A stretch of DNA of 21,055 nucleotides from Clostridia bacterium (lineage in GTDB: Bacteria > Bacillota > Clostridia > Christensenellales > Borkfalkiaceae). The stretch spans positions 1-21,055 of the forward strand of contig CAAGLC010000031.1 of the NCBI GenBank assembly GCA_900770685.1, in the 5' to 3' direction. Position numbers and translations under genes: made by a program. Under the pieces are notes generated by a model, which saw only the letters and a list, made by a program, of their open reading frames with translations, searched no databases and was not told the origin of the DNA. This document shows, piece after piece, positions 6,308 to 14,218 of the stretch; the stretch's first letter is position 1, and the number at the start of each line of letters is the position of its first letter.

Positions 6308-7531
6308 ATGGATAAGAAAAACATTAAAAAAGTAGTACTAGCGTATTCGGGTGGTTTAGACACTTCGATTATTATCCCTTGGCTTAAGGAAAACTACAAC
6401 AACTGTGAAGTAATTGCAGTTGCTGGAAACGTTGGACAAGCCGACGAACTTGAAGGATTGGAAGAAAAGGCTCTTAAGACGGGTGCTTCAAAACTTTACT
6501 GTTTAGATTTAACCGACGATTACGTTGACAATTATATAATCCCCTGCGTTAAGGCTGGCGCAATTTACGAAGAATATCTTTTAGGAACGAGCCACGCTCG
6601 TCCTTGTATTGCAAAGGCGCTCGTTGATATTGCAATCAAAGAAGGTGCTGACGCTATCGCACACGGTTGCACGGGTAAAGGCAACGACCAAGTTCGTTTT
6701 GAATTAACCATTAAAAACTTTGCACCTGAAATGCCCATTATCGCTCCTTGGCGTGAGTGGGACATCAAATCCCGTGAGGAAGAAATCGATTACGCAGAAG
6801 CGCACGATATTCCTCTAAAGATTAATCGTGAAACCAATTATTCTAAGGACAAGAACCTTTGGCATTTATCTCACGAAGGTTTAGACCTTGAAGACACCGG
6901 AAACGAGCCGACCTACGAGAAGAAGGGTTTCTTAGAAATGGGTGTTTCCCCTATCGACGCTCCCGACACCCCCACCTACGTGGAAATTGATTTTGAAAAA
7001 GGTGCTCCCGTTGCTCTAAACGGACAAAAGATGAGCGCTAAAAATATTATTTTAGGACTAAATAAACTCGGTGGCGAAAACGGTATTGGTATTATCGATA
7101 TAGTTGAAAACCGTTTAGTTGGTATGAAATGCCGTGGTGTTTACGAAACGCCCGGTGGCGCTATTCTTTATAAGGCACATAGCGTTTTAGAAACTCTTTG
7201 CCTTGACAAGTACACAATGCACGAAAAACAAAAACTTGCCATTACTTACGGCGAACTCGTTTATAACGGTCAATGGTTTACGCCCTTACGTGAAGCACTT
7301 CAGGCTTTTGTGGACAAAACACAAGAAACTGTTACCGGAAAGGTTAGATTAAAACTTTACAAGGGCAATATGATTAATGCAGGCGTATGGAGTGAAAATT
7401 CCTTGTATAGCGAAGAAATCGCAACGTTTGGCGAAAGCGATTACAACCAAGCAGACGCTGGTGGATTTATCGAATTGTTCGGTTTACCCATCAAAGTTCA
7501 AGCAATGGTTAATTCTAAAAACAAAAAATAA
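6308..7531 (+). CDS. argG: Argininosuccinate synthase
   Basis: ArgG joins citrulline and aspartate using ATP, the penultimate step to arginine, in the cytosol. The 407-residue protein carries the N-type PP-loop AYSGGLDTS (12-20) and the family motif GCTGKGNDQVRF (120-131), with normal length throughout. The start is ATG 6308, preceded by GAGGAAG; a GTG at 6293 in the same frame lies inside the ribosome binding region and would add five residues without support. It is the first gene of a seven-gene arginine cluster and is followed at 89 bp by argH, with an inverted repeat in between. Confidence 0.97.
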   Translation: MDKKNIKKVVLAYSGGLDTSIIIPWLKENYNNCEVIAVAGNVGQADELEGLEEKALKTGASKLYCLDLTDDYVDNYIIPCVKAGAIYEEYLLGTSHARPCIAKALVDIAIKEGADAIAHGCTGKGNDQVRFELTIKNFAPEMPIIAPWREWDIKSREEEIDYAEAHDIPLKINRETNYSKDKNLWHLSHEGLDLEDTGNEPTYEKKGFLEMGVSPIDAPDTPTYVEIDFEKGAPVALNGQKMSAKNIILGLNKLGGENGIGIIDIVENRLVGMKCRGVYETPGGAILYKAHSVLETLCLDKYTMHEKQKLAITYGELVYNGQWFTPLREALQAFVDKTQETVTGKVRLKLYKGNMINAGVWSENSLYSEEIATFGESDYNQADAGGFIELFGLPIKVQAMVNSKNKK

Positions 7532-7544
7532 TTTTTCAACTTAA

Positions 7545-7586
7545 GTCCTGCTATTCTTTAGAGTTTAGCAGGACGTAGTCGTTTTT
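7545..7586 (+). terminator. Intercistronic hairpin between argG and argH
   Basis: GTCCTGCTA (7545-7553) and TAGCAGGAC (7566-7574) form a perfect 9-bp stem with a 12-nt loop. The next run of Ts (GTTTTT, 7581-7586) starts 6 nt after the stem, farther than in a typical intrinsic terminator. It may reduce read-through, or protect the argG 3' end after processing. No convincing -35 exists to restart transcription before argH, although a TATAAT stands alone at 7586-7591. Confidence 0.5.
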
Positions 7587-7620
7587 ATAATACTATAAAT
7601 TTTTCTTTTTAAGGACTATT

Positions 7621-9000
7621 ATGGCAAAAATGTGGACCGGCCGTACAGACGGCATTACCGAAAAAATTGCAGACGACTTTAACTCGTCTATTCATTTTGA
7701 TAAAAGATTGTTCCGTGAAGACGTTGCGGGAAGTATTGCGCACGCTTCTATGCTAGGAGCAAAAAATATTATTTCCAAAGACGAAGCCGAACTTTTGATT
7801 TCGGCGCTCGCTAAAATTTTAGAAGATTTAGAGTCCGGAAGTCTTACTATAGACCCTAACGCCGAAGATATTCATATGTTCATAGAACAAGTGTTAACCG
7901 AAAGAATTGGCGACGTTGGTAAAAAACTTCATACTGCGAGAAGCCGTAACGACCAAGTGGCTTTGGATATGCGCCTTTACGTTAAAGCGCAAATAGAAAT
8001 CATTAAATCTAAACTCAAAGACGTTATTAATTCAGTTACGGATAAAGCCGAACAATACCTTTCGGTTATTATGCCCGGTTACACTCATTTGCAACGCGCC
8101 CAGCCAATAACTTTCTCTCATCATCTTATGGCTTACTCTATGATGTTCCTTAGAGACCTTTCAAGATTTGAAGACTGTTTTAAGAGAACGGACGTTTGCC
8201 CTATCGGTTGTTGCGCTTTAGCCGGAACTACCTACGATACCGATAGAAGATACGAAGCAGAGTTATTAAACTTTAGCCAAATTGCCTTAAATAGTATCGA
8301 CGGCGTTTCCGATAGAGATTTTTGCGCTGAATTTATTTTCGCTTGCAGTCTTTTGATGATGCACCTATCAAGATTTTCAGAAGAAATTATTCTTTGGTCG
8401 AGTTGGGAATTTAAGTTCGTTGAACTTTCCGACGCTTATACTACCGGCTCTTCCATTATGCCTCAAAAGAAAAACTCTGATATGGCTGAACTTATTCGTG
8501 GAAAAACCGGAAGGGTTTATGGTGATTTAATCGGTACTCTCACCATGCTCAAAGGTCTTCCCCTTGCCTATAACAAAGATATGCAAGAAGACAAGGAAAG
8601 CCTTTTCGACGCGGTTGACACCGTTAATACTTGTCTTGACGTGTTCAACGGTATGATTTCCACTATGAAGGCTATACCCGAAAATATGAGAAAAGCGGCA
8701 AATGGTGGATTTATCAACGCTACCGATTTGGCTGATTATTTGGTTAAAAAAGGCTTACCCTTTAGGTCGGCTTACAAAATTTGCGGTCAAATAGTTGCTA
8801 AATGCATTGAACTTAACAAAGACTTAGAATCGCTATCACTAGACGAATACAAGGAGTTTTCAGACCTGTTCGATCAATCGCTTTACGAGCATATCAACTT
8901 AGAAAATTGCGTAAACAAGCGTGTTTCGGAAGGTGGAACGAGTACTAAATCCGTTCAAAAACAAATATCTTACGTGAAAGGAATACTACAAAATGTTTAA
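7621..9000 (+). CDS. argH: Argininosuccinate lyase
   Basis: ArgH splits argininosuccinate into arginine and fumarate, the last step of the pathway, as a cytosolic homotetramer. The 459-residue protein has the three conserved regions of the fumarase/aspartase superfamily: HTARSRNDQVA (104-114), GYTHLQRAQP (153-162) and GSSIMPQKKNSD (276-287), which includes the catalytic Ser277 loop. Length is normal. The ATG at 7621 follows AAGGAC. Its last eight bases overlap the start of argC, implying translational coupling. It most likely shares the transcript begun before argG, although the hairpin between argG and argH could lower its dose. Confidence 0.97.
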   Translation: MAKMWTGRTDGITEKIADDFNSSIHFDKRLFREDVAGSIAHASMLGAKNIISKDEAELLISALAKILEDLESGSLTIDPNAEDIHMFIEQVLTERIGDVGKKLHTARSRNDQVALDMRLYVKAQIEIIKSKLKDVINSVTDKAEQYLSVIMPGYTHLQRAQPITFSHHLMAYSMMFLRDLSRFEDCFKRTDVCPIGCCALAGTTYDTDRRYEAELLNFSQIALNSIDGVSDRDFCAEFIFACSLLMMHLSRFSEEIILWSSWEFKFVELSDAYTTGSSIMPQKKNSDMAELIRGKTGRVYGDLIGTLTMLKGLPLAYNKDMQEDKESLFDAVDTVNTCLDVFNGMISTMKAIPENMRKAANGGFINATDLADYLVKKGLPFRSAYKICGQIVAKCIELNKDLESLSLDEYKEFSDLFDQSLYEHINLENCVNKRVSEGGTSTKSVQKQISYVKGILQNV

Positions 9001-9910
9001 AATTTTTATAGACGGGTGCGCAGGCACTACCGGACTTAAAATTTTCGATAGATTACAGACAAGAAAAGACGTTGAACTAATTACTCTAAGCGACCAATTG
9101 AGAAAGGACTTAAACGCAAGAAAAGACGCTATTAATAGCGCAGACGTAGTTTTTTTGTGTTTACCTGACGACGCCTCAAGAGAGGCCGTTACCTTAATTG
9201 ACAATCCTTCGGTTAAAGTTATCGATACTTCTACGGCGTTTAGAACTAACGACGACTGGGCGTATGGTTTTGCCGAATTGGGTTTTGAAAAGGCTATCGC
9301 TAACTCAAAAAGAGTTGCCAACCCCGGTTGCCACGCAAGTGGTTTTCTCGCTTTGATTAAACCTTTAATCGATTGCAACCTTCTTTCCCCTAACGCTAAA
9401 CTTTCCTGCTTTTCAATTACCGGTTACACCGGTGGTGGAAAGAAAATGATTGCCGAATATCAACCGGAATCGATTACCGAACCTTTGCTTGCTCCAAGAC
9501 AATACGGCCTAACGCAAAAGCACAAGCATCTTCCCGAAATGACTAAAATCTCCGGGCTTTGCTCTGCTCCGTTATTTTGCCCGATCGTTTCTTCATACGC
9601 TTGCGGTATGGAAGTTACCGTTCCGCTGTTCGCTTCCGACCTTAACGGCTCTGTTGATCTCGTTAAGCAAGCGTACAAAGATTTATACAAAGGTAAAATC
9701 GTTAAATACACTGAAGAAAACGAAGATGGTTTTCTTACTGCCAACGCTTTTTCCGGAAAGGACGGCATGCAAATTTCAGTATTCGGTAACGAGGAACGTA
9801 TTCTTCTCGTTTCTCGCTTTGATAATCTTGGAAAAGGCGCTTCTGGAGCGGCTATTCAAAACTTAAATATTTTACTCGGCGTTGACCAAACGACCGGATT
9901 AATCTTATAA
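8993..9910 (+). CDS. argC: N-acetyl-gamma-glutamyl-phosphate reductase, short (type 2) form
   Basis: ArgC reduces N-acetylglutamyl phosphate with NADPH to the semialdehyde. The protein is 305 residues, shorter than the roughly 345 of the B. subtilis type. It matches the alternative class known from rhizobia and Brucella: an N-terminal FIDGCAGTTGLKIFDRL nucleotide-binding start, FLCLPDDASREAV (54-66), DTSTAFR and NPGCHASGF with the catalytic Cys113. In that class the active-site motif usually reads GCYPTG, and here it is GCHASG. The start ATG at 8993 overlaps the end of argH by eight bases. It is followed at 10 bp by argJ. The function is secure from motifs and from the surrounding operon. Confidence 0.93.
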   Translation: MFKIFIDGCAGTTGLKIFDRLQTRKDVELITLSDQLRKDLNARKDAINSADVVFLCLPDDASREAVTLIDNPSVKVIDTSTAFRTNDDWAYGFAELGFEKAIANSKRVANPGCHASGFLALIKPLIDCNLLSPNAKLSCFSITGYTGGGKKMIAEYQPESITEPLLAPRQYGLTQKHKHLPEMTKISGLCSAPLFCPIVSSYACGMEVTVPLFASDLNGSVDLVKQAYKDLYKGKIVKYTEENEDGFLTANAFSGKDGMQISVFGNEERILLVSRFDNLGKGASGAAIQNLNILLGVDQTTGLIL

Positions 9911-9920
9911 GGAGTTTACG

Positions 9921-11135
9921 ATGAAATTTATTACCGGCGGAGTTACCGCCCCAAAAGGTTTTACTGCTAACGGTGTTCATTGCGGAATAAGAAAAAACCG
10001 CACTAAGCGTGATTTGGCGCTTATATATAGTCAAGTTAAAGGCTCTGCCGCCGCCACTTATACTACTAATTTAGTTAAAGGCGCACCCCTTACCGTTACA
10101 AAAAAGAATATTTCCGACGGATACGCTCAAGCAATGATTTGTAACAGCGGAAACGCCAATACTTGCAACGCTAACGGCGTTGAAATCGCAGAGCAAACTT
10201 GTTTAGAACTTGCAAACGCTCTCAACATCTCACCTAACGACGTTATCGTAGCGTCAACCGGCGTTATTGGACAGCCTCTTTCTATTATTCCTATAAAACA
10301 GGCTATCCCCTCTTTAGTTAAAGACCTAAGTGTTGACGGTGGCAAATACGCTTCAGAAGCAATTTTAACCACCGACTTAGTTAGCAAGGAAGTTGCCGTT
10401 GAATTTACTATAGATGGAAAGGTTTGCCGTATGGGTGGTATCGCTAAGGGAAGCGGTATGATTCATCCTAATATGGCTACTATGCTCGTTTTTATTACTT
10501 CGGACGTTAACATCTCCCCTAAAATGCTTGAAAAGGCGCTATCGGGCGATATCAAAAACACGTTTAATATGTTAAGCATTGACGGTGATACTTCGACCAA
10601 CGATATGGTTTCAGTTATTTGTAACGGTCTTGCGCAAAACGAGTTGATTGATAGCGAGGGTGAACAGTTCGAAATATTTATGAAAGCACTTAACACCGTT
10701 AACGTTAATTTATGCAAAATGATTGCGGGCGACGGAGAAGGCGCTACTAAAATATTAGAGTGCGACGTAACTGGCGCAAAGACTATCGAAGACGCTAAGT
10801 TGGTTTCAAAAAGCGTTATTTGTTCTTCCTTGCTTAAGGCTGCAATGTTCGGAGCAGATGCTAACTGGGGACGTGTTCTTTGTGCAATAGGTTATAGCGG
10901 GGCTAACGTTGACGTTAATAAAATTGACGTTGCGTTTAAGTCTAATAAAGGCGTAATCGAGGTTTGCAAAAACGGTAGCGGAGTTGATTTTAGCGAAGAT
11001 TTGGCTAAGGAAATTCTTTTACAAAAGGAAATATTTATTTTAGTTAATCTTAACGACGGACAATTCTCTTCTACGGCTTGGGGTTGCGACTTAACGTACG
11101 ATTACGTTAAAATAAACGGTGATTACCGTACCTAA
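9921..11135 (+). CDS. argJ: Glutamate N-acetyltransferase (bifunctional ornithine acetyltransferase type)
   Basis: ArgJ moves the acetyl group from N-acetylornithine to glutamate, closing the acetyl cycle; bifunctional versions can also use acetyl-CoA. The 404-residue precursor contains KGSGMIHPNMATMLVF (176-191), including the self-cleavage site before Thr187, which becomes the nucleophile of the beta chain. The oxyanion-hole region ASTGVIG (111-117) is also present. The start ATG follows AAGGAG. Its presence in a cluster without argE or argA suggests a cyclic pathway. Sequence alone does not tell whether it also accepts acetyl-CoA. Confidence 0.96.
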   Translation: MKFITGGVTAPKGFTANGVHCGIRKNRTKRDLALIYSQVKGSAAATYTTNLVKGAPLTVTKKNISDGYAQAMICNSGNANTCNANGVEIAEQTCLELANALNISPNDVIVASTGVIGQPLSIIPIKQAIPSLVKDLSVDGGKYASEAILTTDLVSKEVAVEFTIDGKVCRMGGIAKGSGMIHPNMATMLVFITSDVNISPKMLEKALSGDIKNTFNMLSIDGDTSTNDMVSVICNGLAQNELIDSEGEQFEIFMKALNTVNVNLCKMIAGDGEGATKILECDVTGAKTIEDAKLVSKSVICSSLLKAAMFGADANWGRVLCAIGYSGANVDVNKIDVAFKSNKGVIEVCKNGSGVDFSEDLAKEILLQKEIFILVNLNDGQFSSTAWGCDLTYDYVKINGDYRT

Positions 11136-11147
11136 AAGAGGTTTTTT

Positions 11148-12011
11148 ATGGATAAACATTTTTCTAATATGCAAAGGGCGGAAGTTCTTACTCAGGCTCT
11201 CCCCTATATCAAAAATTACAACGGCAAAATTTTAGTCGTTAAATACGGTGGTAACGCCATGATTAACGACCAACTTAAAGAACAAGTTATGGAAGATATA
11301 GTTCTTCTATGGCTTATTGGCGTTAAAATCGTTCTAGTCCACGGTGGTGGTCCTGAAATTAACGAACTTATGACTAAACTCGGCAAACAAGCCGTTTTCG
11401 TTGACGGTCTTAGGGTTACCGATAAGGAAACGGTCGATATCGTTCAAATGGTTCTTGCAGGTAAAGTTAATAAATCATTAGTTTCCTTCCTTGAAAGCAA
11501 AGGTGGAAAGGCTATGGGTATTTCCGGTATTGACGGAGGTCTTTTACAAGCAACCGTAAAGGACGAACGTTTAGGCTTCGTTGGCGCTATAACCAAAGTT
11601 AATATTGCGCCCGTTTTAGACCTTTTAGAAAAAGGTTATATCCCCGTTATATCTACCGTTGCAGGCGACGATAACGGTAACGTTTATAATATTAACGGCG
11701 ACACCGCCGCCGCCCGTATCGCTGGGGCTTTAGGAGCAGAAAGGCTTATTATGATGACCGATATCGACGGCATCTTAAAAGATAAAAACGACGCTTCTAC
11801 CCTTATCCCTAACCTTACTATTAGCGAGGCTAACCAACTTAAAAAACAAGGCGTTATTTCAGGCGGTATGATTCCTAAAGTAGATTGCTGTATCGATGCA
11901 ATAAATCACGGCGTTAAAAACGTTATTATTATGGACGGACGTGTTCCTCACTCAATACTTATGGAAACATTAACCGACGAGGGCGCTGGTACTATGATTT
12001 CCTGTGATTAA
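11148..12011 (+). CDS. argB: Acetylglutamate kinase
   Basis: ArgB phosphorylates N-acetylglutamate, the committed step in cyclic arginine synthesis. The 287-residue protein shows the amino acid kinase motifs KYGGNAM (32-38) and VHGGGPEI (64-71), and VDGLRVTDKETVDIVQMVLAGKVNK further on. It also has an N-terminal helix with RAEVLTQALPYI (10-21). That extension is characteristic of arginine-sensitive hexameric kinases, so feedback inhibition by arginine is likely. The start follows AGAGG. argD begins 2 bp after its stop. Confidence 0.96.
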   Translation: MDKHFSNMQRAEVLTQALPYIKNYNGKILVVKYGGNAMINDQLKEQVMEDIVLLWLIGVKIVLVHGGGPEINELMTKLGKQAVFVDGLRVTDKETVDIVQMVLAGKVNKSLVSFLESKGGKAMGISGIDGGLLQATVKDERLGFVGAITKVNIAPVLDLLEKGYIPVISTVAGDDNGNVYNINGDTAAARIAGALGAERLIMMTDIDGILKDKNDASTLIPNLTISEANQLKKQGVISGGMIPKVDCCIDAINHGVKNVIIMDGRVPHSILMETLTDEGAGTMISCD

Positions 12012-12013
12012 TT

Positions 12014-13174
12014 ATGAATAACATTACTTCTTTAGATAAACTCTTCGTTGCAAATACCTACGCTAGATTTCCCGTTGAAATCGTTCGTGGCGACGGTTCT
12101 ATTTGTTACGATTCTAATGGCAAACAATATATCGATTTAGGCACTGGTATTGGCGTTACCGCTTTCGGTTATTCCGATAAAGATTGGGCAAACGCCGTTT
12201 GTTCTCAAGTGCAAACGCTTCAGCACACTTCTAACCTATATTACACAGAACCTTGCGCAAAATTGGCTAAAATATTGTGCGACAGAACGGGCTTAAAAAA
12301 AGTTTTCTTTTCTAACTCCGGTGCAGAGGCAAACGAGTGTGCCATTAAAGTTGCTAGAAAATACGCCGAAGATAAAGGCGTTTTCGGTAGTAAAATTATC
12401 ACGTTAAAGAACAGTTTTCACGGTAGGACAATAACCACCCTTTCGGCTACGGGACAGGACGTTTTTCATAAGTCCTTTTTACCTTTGACCGACGGGTTTT
12501 TACACGCCGATTGTTACGACGTTAACTCCTTAACTAATCTTATAAAAAACAACTCCGTTTCGGCAATTATGATTGAGTGCGTTCAAGGTGAAGGCGGTGT
12601 TAACACCCTACCTAACGAGTTTACTGAAACTGTTAAAACCATTTGCAAAAATAACGATATTTTACTTATCATTGACGAAGTTCAGACGGGAAACGGCAGA
12701 ACGGGAAAACTTTATTCCTATATGCATTTCGGTTTAACTCCGGATATCGTTACTACGGCTAAGGGGTTAGGCGGTGGTCTTCCAATCGGCGCGTGTATTT
12801 TAGGCGAAAAGGTTAAAGACGTTTTAACTCCTTCTTCGCACGGCTCTACCTTCGGTGGTAACCCCGTTTGTTCGGCAGGAGCAATCAACGTTCTTTCTCG
12901 TATAGACGATAAATTGCTTGAAGAAGTTAACCAAAAAAGCAGTTATATCTTTAATGAACTAACTAACGCTAAGGGGGTTTTGAGCGTATCAGGACTCGGT
13001 TTAATGATTGGCGTTGAAACAGTTAAAAACGCTAAGGACGTTGTTATGGAGTGCATTGAAAAAGGTGTTCTTTGTCTTACCGCAAAAAACAAGGTTAGAC
13101 TTTTACCTGCGCTTAATATTCCGTTTGAAACCTTAAAAAAGGCTATCGAAATATTAAAAAGCGTCATTGCTTAA
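12014..13174 (+). CDS. argD: Acetylornithine aminotransferase
   Basis: ArgD is a PLP-dependent class III aminotransferase that converts N-acetylglutamate semialdehyde to N-acetylornithine with glutamate as amino donor. The 386 residues include SNSGAEANECAIK (100-112), the PLP-binding DEVQTGNGRTG (221-231) and the Schiff-base Lys250 in TTAKGLGGGLPIGA. The start is 2 bp after the argB stop and has no obvious Shine-Dalgarno site, so translation probably depends on ribosomes finishing argB. It is followed at 17 bp by argF. Some ArgD proteins also act on succinyldiaminopimelate for lysine synthesis; that cannot be judged here. Confidence 0.95.
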   Translation: MNNITSLDKLFVANTYARFPVEIVRGDGSICYDSNGKQYIDLGTGIGVTAFGYSDKDWANAVCSQVQTLQHTSNLYYTEPCAKLAKILCDRTGLKKVFFSNSGAEANECAIKVARKYAEDKGVFGSKIITLKNSFHGRTITTLSATGQDVFHKSFLPLTDGFLHADCYDVNSLTNLIKNNSVSAIMIECVQGEGGVNTLPNEFTETVKTICKNNDILLIIDEVQTGNGRTGKLYSYMHFGLTPDIVTTAKGLGGGLPIGACILGEKVKDVLTPSSHGSTFGGNPVCSAGAINVLSRIDDKLLEEVNQKSSYIFNELTNAKGVLSVSGLGLMIGVETVKNAKDVVMECIEKGVLCLTAKNKVRLLPALNIPFETLKKAIEILKSVIA

Positions 13175-13191
13175 ACTTTAAGGAGCAAATT

Positions 13192-14178
13192 ATGAACTTA
13201 AAAAATAGAAATTTTCTTAAACTTCTCGATTTTACACAAGAGGAAATTGATTATCTAATTAATTTAGCCGTTTCTCTTAAAGAAAAGAAGAAAAACGGCG
13301 TTCCCCACAGAGAACTAGAAGGTAAAAATATCGCTTTAATTTTCGAAAAGACTAGCACTAGAACTCGTTGCAGTTTTGAGGTTGCGGCTTCCGATTTAGG
13401 TATGAGCGCAGTATATTTAGACCCAAGTGGTTCGCAAATAGGCAAAAAAGAAAGCATTGCCGACACGGCGAGAGTTTTAGGGAGAATGTTCGACGGTATA
13501 GAATATAGAGGCTTTGGACAAACTGTCGTTGAAGATTTGGCGAAATATGCTGGTGTTCCCGTTTGGAACGGTCTTACTAACGAATTCCACCCCACTCAAA
13601 TACTTGCCGACTTTATGACCATTAGAGAGTACTTCGGTTCTCTAAAGGACGTTAAACTCGTGTATATGGGCGACGCAAGATATAATATGGGTAATTCGCT
13701 TATGGTAGGCTCTGCTATTATGGGTATGCACTTCGTTGCCTGCGCTCCTGAGAAATATCAACCGGACAAAAAACTTATTCAAGTTTGTCAAGAGATTGCT
13801 AAAACTTCGGGCGCAACGTTAGAATTTATTTCCGACGTTAATAAGGCAACCAAGGATGCAAACGTTATTTACACCGACGTTTGGGTTTCTATGGGTGAAC
13901 CCGATCAAGTGTGGGAAGAGAGAATTTCAGAACTTCTTCCCTACCAAGTTAACAAAGCCGTTATTAACAACGCTAATCCTAACTGCAAATTTATGCACTG
14001 CTTGCCCGCCTTCCACGATCTTAACACCACTATCGGCAAGCAAGTTTACGACAAGTTCGGTTTAGACGCATTAGAAGTTACTAACGACGTGTTTGAAAGT
14101 GAGGCTTCTATTGTTTTCGACCAAGCCGAAAACCGCATGCATACCATTAAAGCCGTTATGCTTGCTACTATGAAATAA
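13192..14178 (+). CDS. argF: Ornithine carbamoyltransferase
   Basis: The enzyme makes citrulline from ornithine and carbamoyl phosphate. The 328-residue protein has the carbamoyl-phosphate site STRTR (55-59), HPTQ (133-136) and the ornithine-binding MHCLPAFH (268-275). Its long form, with LLDFTQEEIDYLINLA and IFEKTSTRTRCSFEVAA near the start, is the E. coli ArgI/ArcB type rather than the shorter Bacillus ArgF type. Because it lies in a biosynthetic operon behind argD, with no arcA or arcC nearby, an anabolic role is the better reading, though reversal in arginine catabolism is possible. The ATG follows AAGGAG. The next gene starts 40 bp later with no terminator between. Confidence 0.95.
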   Translation: MNLKNRNFLKLLDFTQEEIDYLINLAVSLKEKKKNGVPHRELEGKNIALIFEKTSTRTRCSFEVAASDLGMSAVYLDPSGSQIGKKESIADTARVLGRMFDGIEYRGFGQTVVEDLAKYAGVPVWNGLTNEFHPTQILADFMTIREYFGSLKDVKLVYMGDARYNMGNSLMVGSAIMGMHFVACAPEKYQPDKKLIQVCQEIAKTSGATLEFISDVNKATKDANVIYTDVWVSMGEPDQVWEERISELLPYQVNKAVINNANPNCKFMHCLPAFHDLNTTIGKQVYDKFGLDALEVTNDVFESEASIVFDQAENRMHTIKAVMLATMK

Positions 14179-14218
14179 ATGCTCTCTTTGTTTTTACTAA
14201 AGTTAAACGAGGTGTATT

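Noticed and set aside
7586..7591. TATAAT before argH as a second promoter
   Set aside because: No acceptable -35 is found 16-18 bp upstream and there is no TGn extension.
13251..13595. Minus-strand open frame of 114 codons opposite argF
   Set aside because: It is a shadow of a strongly conserved gene, shows no recognisable protein features and has no upstream ribosome binding site of its own.
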